Source: Muricea muricata (lineage: Eukaryota; Cnidaria; Anthozoa; Malacalcyonacea; Plexauridae). From it: a stretch of DNA of 64,000 nucleotides. The DNA lies in contig OY979731.1 in assembly GCA_963855995.1 (NCBI GenBank), positions 2,815,001 to 2,879,000 on the forward strand, given 5' to 3'. The position numbers and the translations under genes were made by a program. Positions 58,301 through 64,000 of this stretch are shown in pieces (within the stretch, counting starts at the first letter, position 1; each line of letters opens with the position of its first letter). Under the pieces are notes generated by a model that made no database searches, was not told the DNA's origin, and saw only the letters and a list, made by a program, of their open reading frames with translations.

Positions 58301-61300
58301 GTAAGTGCTTACATACATTTCATTCTAAACGCCACTGTGGGTTTTTGAAATGATAATTCCACACGTTTAATGATCTAACGCTAGCGTAAGATATAGCTGT
58401 TAATATTTCACGCTGATTAAGGTTACAGAATTTGTGGAATTTTACAGAATTTATTACAAGTTACAAAATTTTAAAATTTCCTAAAGTTTTTTTTCTCACA
58501 TATTATATTATTGCTTAGAAATAGATCTGTCATCAGGGCAAATTTCTAATGAAAATCTTTGAAATTAAGGCAGTTATCAAGTACAATGTTTCCTGAAAGC
58601 TATAGAATTAAGTTAATAGAGACCTTAAGCATGTAGGACGGTAACACGACGGCGACGGCAAACTAAATAATTTTGAACTAAATAATTGCGGAAAAATTTT
58701 TTTCTATTATCCATTGTATGAAAAGTGTACAGTTTAAGGTTTGATATAAACACGGGGTTAAAGATTGTGAAAGGTTGTAAGATGTAATTCAAAGTAGTAG
58801 TTGTCGCAGCTGCTTCAAACTTAGACGTTGTACACAAGACGTGATAATCTGTATGTTGCAGTTGTACACAGAGCGACGGCGATGCATGTTTAAAACGCTT
58901 ATGCGATTTTAAACTTCTGCTCATTTTCGTGCATTAATATGATGTTATCAGAAGTTCTCGTTGGACATTCGTCAGGCCAATTGAGGTTCTTAATAACACT
59001 AATTTTTCCCAAGTGTAAATTTAAGACTGTTTCTTTTTGTCACGTCCCCGTACTAGAATAAGCTTGTATGCTTAAGGTCGCTAATTTGACAACGCAGCAA
59101 TTTCGAGTCGATAACATGCACTAAAATGCCGAGCGTACGTTTAAGCCAATTGTTCTTAAATTTACATTCATTGTAGGTGTATGTCATGAGTATAAAATAA
59201 CAAAAATATGTTTGCGTTAACTATCAAAAAGGGTAAAAATGATAGTTTTAGACGTTTTTGGTGAGACCGCCGATCACGAACGAAGATCACATCGCGCAAA
59301 GACGCCACAAACGTAAACGTGCAGCAATATAATGGAAAATGATTTTTCCGTCATACATTTTATAAGACAGTTTTGTTCGTCACCTAGCTCGAAAAATTCA
59401 ACCAAAATTTGATAAAAATTGGGTAAAAAATGGCGAGTATTGGCAGATACACCTCCTGTAACCTAAAGTCTTCGTGATCATGTTCATCATGCATCATGAG
59501 ACTGTTTTTGAGACTCTGGAGCCTTTCTGGGATTGGTCACGCTTACACGAACGCCTAGACCGCCCAGCTGGTACGCCAGTAAAGCTACATGCTGCCTCGA
59601 TAAAATTTTGGGAATCTAGGTCTCTCCGAAATGGCCGCATTTAGAAGGCAAAATTTAACGGTTATCGGGAAAAAAGAAGATATCATCCTCGTTCAGAGAT
59701 ATAAAAAATTAGATTCATTTATAATCAGACACTGCACAGAACAAGGAAAAATTTGTTCTCTCGAGTGGATTTTCAACTCGCATATTCGAGTTTCTATACC
59801 GCAACCTTAAAGTAAAATGTTTTCGCGACAACTTATAACGCGTGTCTTTGACGATGAACAGTGTTTCAATTTTATTTTAGAGCCAATGAATTCGCAGAAA
59901 TATGCATGGGAAACTAGATTCATCATTCTTACTAATCTGACACTAAAAGTATAGGTTCTTCCACTACCTGAAACGATAAAGTAAAATGTGGTCTGGCACG
60001 TATATCAATGTGAAAATCCCGCTTTCACACGTCCCAAGGAAGAGTCTTACTTTATAGGCAACCGAGCGCGATAGTATTGAACCCCGCAAAAAATTCACAT
60101 GTAATTTCACATGTGAAATTTGATGCGGAATTGGAACATTTCACCTATCAAAATGATTACTTCATATGTGAAATTTTAAACTTAGAAATTTGTTGTAAAC
60201 AAATAAATGTGCATGAAAAAATTAATTTCTGTAGATTTCGTGTATATGTGGGATTGCATGAACAATTTAAAAAGTAAATTTCATATGTAAAATTAAATGA
60301 AAAATGACGTTTTTCTCGTATTTCCATCTAATTGCATGATAGAGGGCAGAGAGTTTAGCCTCCGTCTAGACGTTTTAATATCATACGCACTGCTTCAAGA
60401 CAACGAAGGATAAGCTGCTGCCAATACTTAAAAGCACTTTATGAAGCAAACACTCCATCATAACTGCTTATTAAGTCTGTTTTATACGCCGCATTCAGTA
60501 GCGTCACAATGGAAAATCGAGGTTAGCCATCTCATTACCTATTGTTTGTATTGCATTCGATGCGACTGAAATGCGACGTATATAAAACAGGCCGAAAAGA
60601 CAAAAAACTTTGGCATGCATATATGTTTGAATGGGAAATTGTTGACAAATATAGATAATGCATTATATGCTTAGGTATCAAGTACATGATGGGTTCATTA
60701 CAAATGTATGGACAAAAATTCATTAAAATTTTAGCAAAATTTAATTACAAGCTCGGAGGAAGAAGAAGCTATGTATGTAGGAAGAAGAAATGTATTGCTG
60801 AAGATTTGTATGTTCCAAAGGCTATGCTGACAATGGCGAAAGTAAAAAGCACGATTTCCCGACTGGAAATTTTAATTTTTCGGGTGAAACTACATCTTAA
60901 GTGCACCGTATTTTACCAAAAACAATATATATTCCAAAATGTTAATTTTACGCCCATCTGAGTGGGCAATTTTACATAAAAGTTTTGTGTACATACGCCC
61001 TATCATATGTCAAAGTCGTTAAATTATGGCTCTAGAAAGTTCAAGCACCCTTAACAACAAAGCTTGCGAGAAAATTATTAAAATTGGAGCAAAACTCAAC
61101 AATACTACAACTAATTCATTTTAAAGTTTCTTCTCGCTATTTTTTTGTCCCAAGTAGGTGTATACTTTTGGGTAGTGTATAAAATACCCAGGCGTGACTA
61201 TAGAGTGTTACTTGCGAGGGGAGGGGTGTTTATTCGTATATTCACGTGCTGTCGACTTCGGCTATTGTTCGCAAAAAGCTATAAAAACCACGCTGAATGC

Positions 61301-61560
61301 TTGCGTTCATTTTGAGTTCCAAAAATATTGTCACTGATGATGCTAAAAAAGTTTTACCAAGAAAATACAATTCATTCATAGACAATAACTTCCTCCGCAC
61401 AATAATATTAATCTAAAATTATGGAACAAGCGCAAGTTTTAAGTGTTTTTAAAACGCATGTTATAAAAAATTATCAGTTCTAACGCCCTATAAAAACGTA
61501 GCAATGTTAGAACATTTATTAACATATATAATTAATATATATACAGCTTATTAACATACA
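58301..61560. other. Intron 1 of the PAN/EGF gene, no gene seen
   Basis: Long AT-rich intron. 60095-60180 has ATTTCACATGTGAAATTT palindromes and related TTCATATGTGAAATTT. No coding segment recognised on either strand. Confidence 0.5.
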
Positions 61561-61569
61561 TATACAGCT

Positions 61570-61816
61570 TATTCTTGGTTTGCACATGACGTCATTTCGT
61601 GTCATTGGGCGCTATCTTGGTTGACTCTGCAAATTACTTCAGCTGTTTGCAGCGAAGTACTTGTGTCAATTTACTATTTGATCGTTAGTTTTAGCGTATT
61701 ATGAAAGATACTTTAAAAATGTATGGCTCGATAGGATCAGAAATAATGAATAGATACTTTGTGGTTGCCATGTGTTTCAAAAGTCAACCAAGATGGCGTC
61801 GATTGCAAACCACCTA
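61570..61816. mobile_element. TGGTTTGCA inverted-repeat element
   Basis: TTGGTTTGCACATGACGTCAT and GCGCTATCTTGGTTGACTC at the left are inverted against GTCAACCAAGATGGCGTCG and TTGCAAACCACC at the right. Possible TATT duplication. Confidence 0.6.
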
Positions 61817-62673
61817 TTAACATATAATTAATTGTATAACAAATCTCAATCTATTTAATGTCTATGAACTTTTGGCGGCAAAAAAATTAAAAATCAACGC
61901 TGAATGTTCCTTTCTTTTTGAGTGTAGAGAAATGTTGCCAGTATAATGTTGTTAAAATGCTTTACGAAAACATTCAATAGCGTGTAACCCCAATAAGTTG
62001 ATAGTTGCAAAGACATTACCGTTCTTGTTTAAAATGTGCAAAAAAAGTTACAGACTTCCAAAGTTAAATGCAATATCCGCATCACGGGCTTTAGGACTTT
62101 AGCCTGGGTTTGCACATTTGATTGTAAGTCTATGATGATGTAATAACCGGGGTTTATGCTAGTTTTTAATTGGTTGAGAACTACGATATTAGCGAACAAA
62201 CGCACGGCTGACGCAATTTTAACGATAAGCCAATCACAGCCGTTTCAGAGTTATCAGCAGCCAATAGCGTGATTTGTCTTGTATAGATCAAGATAACGTC
62301 AAATGGCGTGCAAAAAGTCTTCGTCGCACTATTTCTATTCTGGCAAACATTTTTCACTTTTTTTATTATACAAAACAAATAGATAACATTTTGCCTTTGT
62401 CTTCGCGGTCCACTTTTTGCTTGTCACATTATGACGTCATACCGTGTATCTAAACTGAACAGACAGCGGTAAAATGATAGTCTATTTGTTACTTTGATTA
62501 AGATATCAAACTCGTCTTGACGCGGGAGTTTTATTAAATAGCTTGGTTTCTTGGCGACCTTCTCCCATGCTGAAATATAATACAAAATTTCTGAAATCTC
62601 TCCTTTTTTCAGCAAAATAAGAATAAGTGTAACCCAGTGAAACCCAATTTTAAAACAAATAATTCTATTTTAG
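61817..62673. other. Intron, no gene seen
   Basis: AT-rich. 62100-62440 resembles the previous element in part (GGTTTGCACATTTGATTG). Nothing coding recognised. Confidence 0.45.
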
Positions 62674-62912
62674 ATGTGTCACGTTTGAACTTCCATATCA
62701 TCGAAGAAAGCACACAACCTGTTTACACGCTGTGTGGGCATCTTTGTGTAGTTCATCGTTTCTGTGTTGCGATCAACTACAAGGAAAAAGTTAATGGTAA
62801 TGAACCAAACTGCCAGTTGACTAACACGAGGAAACATAAATTTGACGAAAACGCAACAGCGAAGGACAAGGTTTGGACATTTCGAAAAGTAAACGCGGAC
62901 AGAAGCTTACTG
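62674..62912 (+). CDS. PAN/apple-like exon of the secreted gene
   Basis: Acceptor TTCTATTTTAG, donor GTAAGC. It encodes VSRLNFHIIEESTQPVYTLC, GHLCVVHRFCVAINYKEKVN and NCQLTNTRKHKFDENATAKD. The cysteine pattern C-x3-C-x5-C with FCVAINY, then NCQLTN, is that of PAN/apple modules common in cnidarian extracellular proteins. It ends KVWTFRKVNADRSLL in phase 0. Adhesion or binding outside the cell is inferred. Confidence 0.82.
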
Positions 62913-63223
62913 GTAAGCACTCGTGATCGGTTAACTTTAGGGGGGGGGGGGCATTTTCTTACCATACTAAAATTTAGCAATACAAATTTTGAGTCGAATA
63001 AAGAAACAATTGCAATATACTGAACACAGTTGTAAAAATACAAGTCGAAATGTTGAAGGTCATAGTTAATCTCGATTTTATGGGTAACATAAGAGGACCT
63101 GCCGAGACTATTCTGTTGGAAGGAGTTTGTAGAAATATTTTCAAGCTTTAGCTAAGATCACCGGCTTATGAGCAACTGGCCCCAGATATGTAGTTTGTCA
63201 CAAAGCAATGTCCTTTCTTCCAG

Positions 63224-63341
63224 GCATCTTGCAAAGGAGAAGTCAATGAATGTCGCAATGGCGGAACAATGATCTGGGATCCAGTTAAACATTTCGCCTG
63301 TTTGTGTAAAGACGGATTCGGAGGAGAGCTTTGTGAAAAAG
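63224..63341 (+). CDS. EGF-like exon of the secreted gene
   Basis: Acceptor CTTTCTTCCAG, donor GTGTAC. It encodes ASCKGEVNECRNGGTMIWDP, then VKHFACLCKDGFGGELCEK: an EGF module with CxNGG and CxCxxGFxGxxCE signatures. The phase-0 start follows the previous exon. The gene continues past the right edge or into 63342-64000, where no further exon was recognised. Confidence 0.85.
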
Positions 63342-64000
63342 GTGTACCAGATATGAATGTTTTGTTCATTATGAAGAAAACTTTGAAAAGTATCGTACGC
63401 ATGCACCAATGCAATTGTTTTTGAAATGATCAAATTCGGGCCCGTTCTAGACGACGCATTTACATCCCGTCGAATGCAATTCAAACAATAGATGAGATGA
63501 ATCCCTTATTAATTCATTATATGTTGTTTGAATTTCATTCAAAATGCCTCGTTTGAAACGCTGCTGAATGGTCTGTCTTAGCTTCGCGTCGCTAATTTAA
63601 AGAATTTATTATTTAATTTTTCTACCTTTTTAACTGACCTTCTAGCGCTTTATGATTAAACATATAGTCTATTTCTTATTGATACACAATGACATGTGAG
63701 TCAAATCTAAACTTGAAGTTCACACTCGAAGCGAAGCTCGAATTTCTGGGGAATTATGCTTTAATAAATTTTATCCTGCATATGATTAACATGTAATCGC
63801 ATTGGCTCCTCGTAAAACTAAGGCTTAATTTCACTTGTGTTTAAACTTTTGGGTTTTCAAGTGTTTGGCCACCAATTTGTAGCTACTATCTACTATTTAA
63901 GTGTTCCCAACTGACCAAAACTTCGCGAAAACAGAACAGGGGTGTGTGTGTGTGTGTGGGGGGGGGGGGTTATTGCCTCGGTAGTGATATCACTGGTGGG
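63342..64000. other. Intron or edge sequence
   Basis: AT-rich, ending in a (TG)n tract followed by a poly-G run near 63940-63970. No exon recognised. Confidence 0.5.

Overview
This is a eukaryotic, AT-rich, intron-rich animal genome window. The best guess is an early-branching marine metazoan, most likely a cnidarian. That rests on a PAN/apple plus EGF secreted gene, a RING-TRAF-kelch family without a familiar vertebrate counterpart, and dense TIR/MITE repeats with tRNA-derived SINEs. No genus can be named from the sequence alone.

The backbone of the window is one conserved host gene on the minus strand, CPSF3 (CPSF-73, the endonuclease that cuts pre-mRNA 3' ends). It starts with ATG at 51843. 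I traced 24 coding exons down to 3178, about 595 residues. The last ~90 residues were not found and probably lie left of the window. Introns are packed with small inverted-repeat elements, several with target-site duplications that can be read directly.

The intron between exons 10 and 11 (14219-36923, 22.7 kb) holds a same-strand tandem array of five intronless RING / TRAF-zinc-finger / coiled-coil / kelch genes. Copies A (15424-17139) and D (26325-27995) are intact. B (19381-20938) carries a 62-nt deletion, C (22520-24139) one in-frame TGA, and E (33331-34905) an in-frame TAA, a lost RING cysteine and a damaged poly(A) signal. The coiled coil is built from a 21-bp tandem repeat encoding one heptad (SSQDEMR), present 8, 4, 4, 6 and 2 times in A to E. 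Flanking sequence comes in two types that alternate (A and C versus B, D, E), so A-B and C-D look like a duplicated ~7-kb two-gene block. Between D and E sits an apparently intact 2.8-kb TTAA-flanked DNA transposon of Kolobok type with a 581-residue transposase.

Right of CPSF3 (51.9-64 kb) is a repeat-rich zone: a ~114-bp satellite (also present inside a CPSF3 intron at 5.1-5.4 kb), a ~1.45-kb tandem duplication, and then the start of a plus-strand secreted gene. That gene has a signal-peptide exon at 58165-58300 whose promoter and exon are duplicated at 57.34-57.63 kb, a PAN/apple-like exon at 62674-62912, and an EGF exon at 63224-63341; it runs off the right edge. One further plus-strand exon-like segment (52744-52907) is unidentified.

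The paralogous repeat units act as natural empty sites. They show that several MITEs inserted after the array duplicated, so relative ages of the insertions and duplications can be read from this one window.
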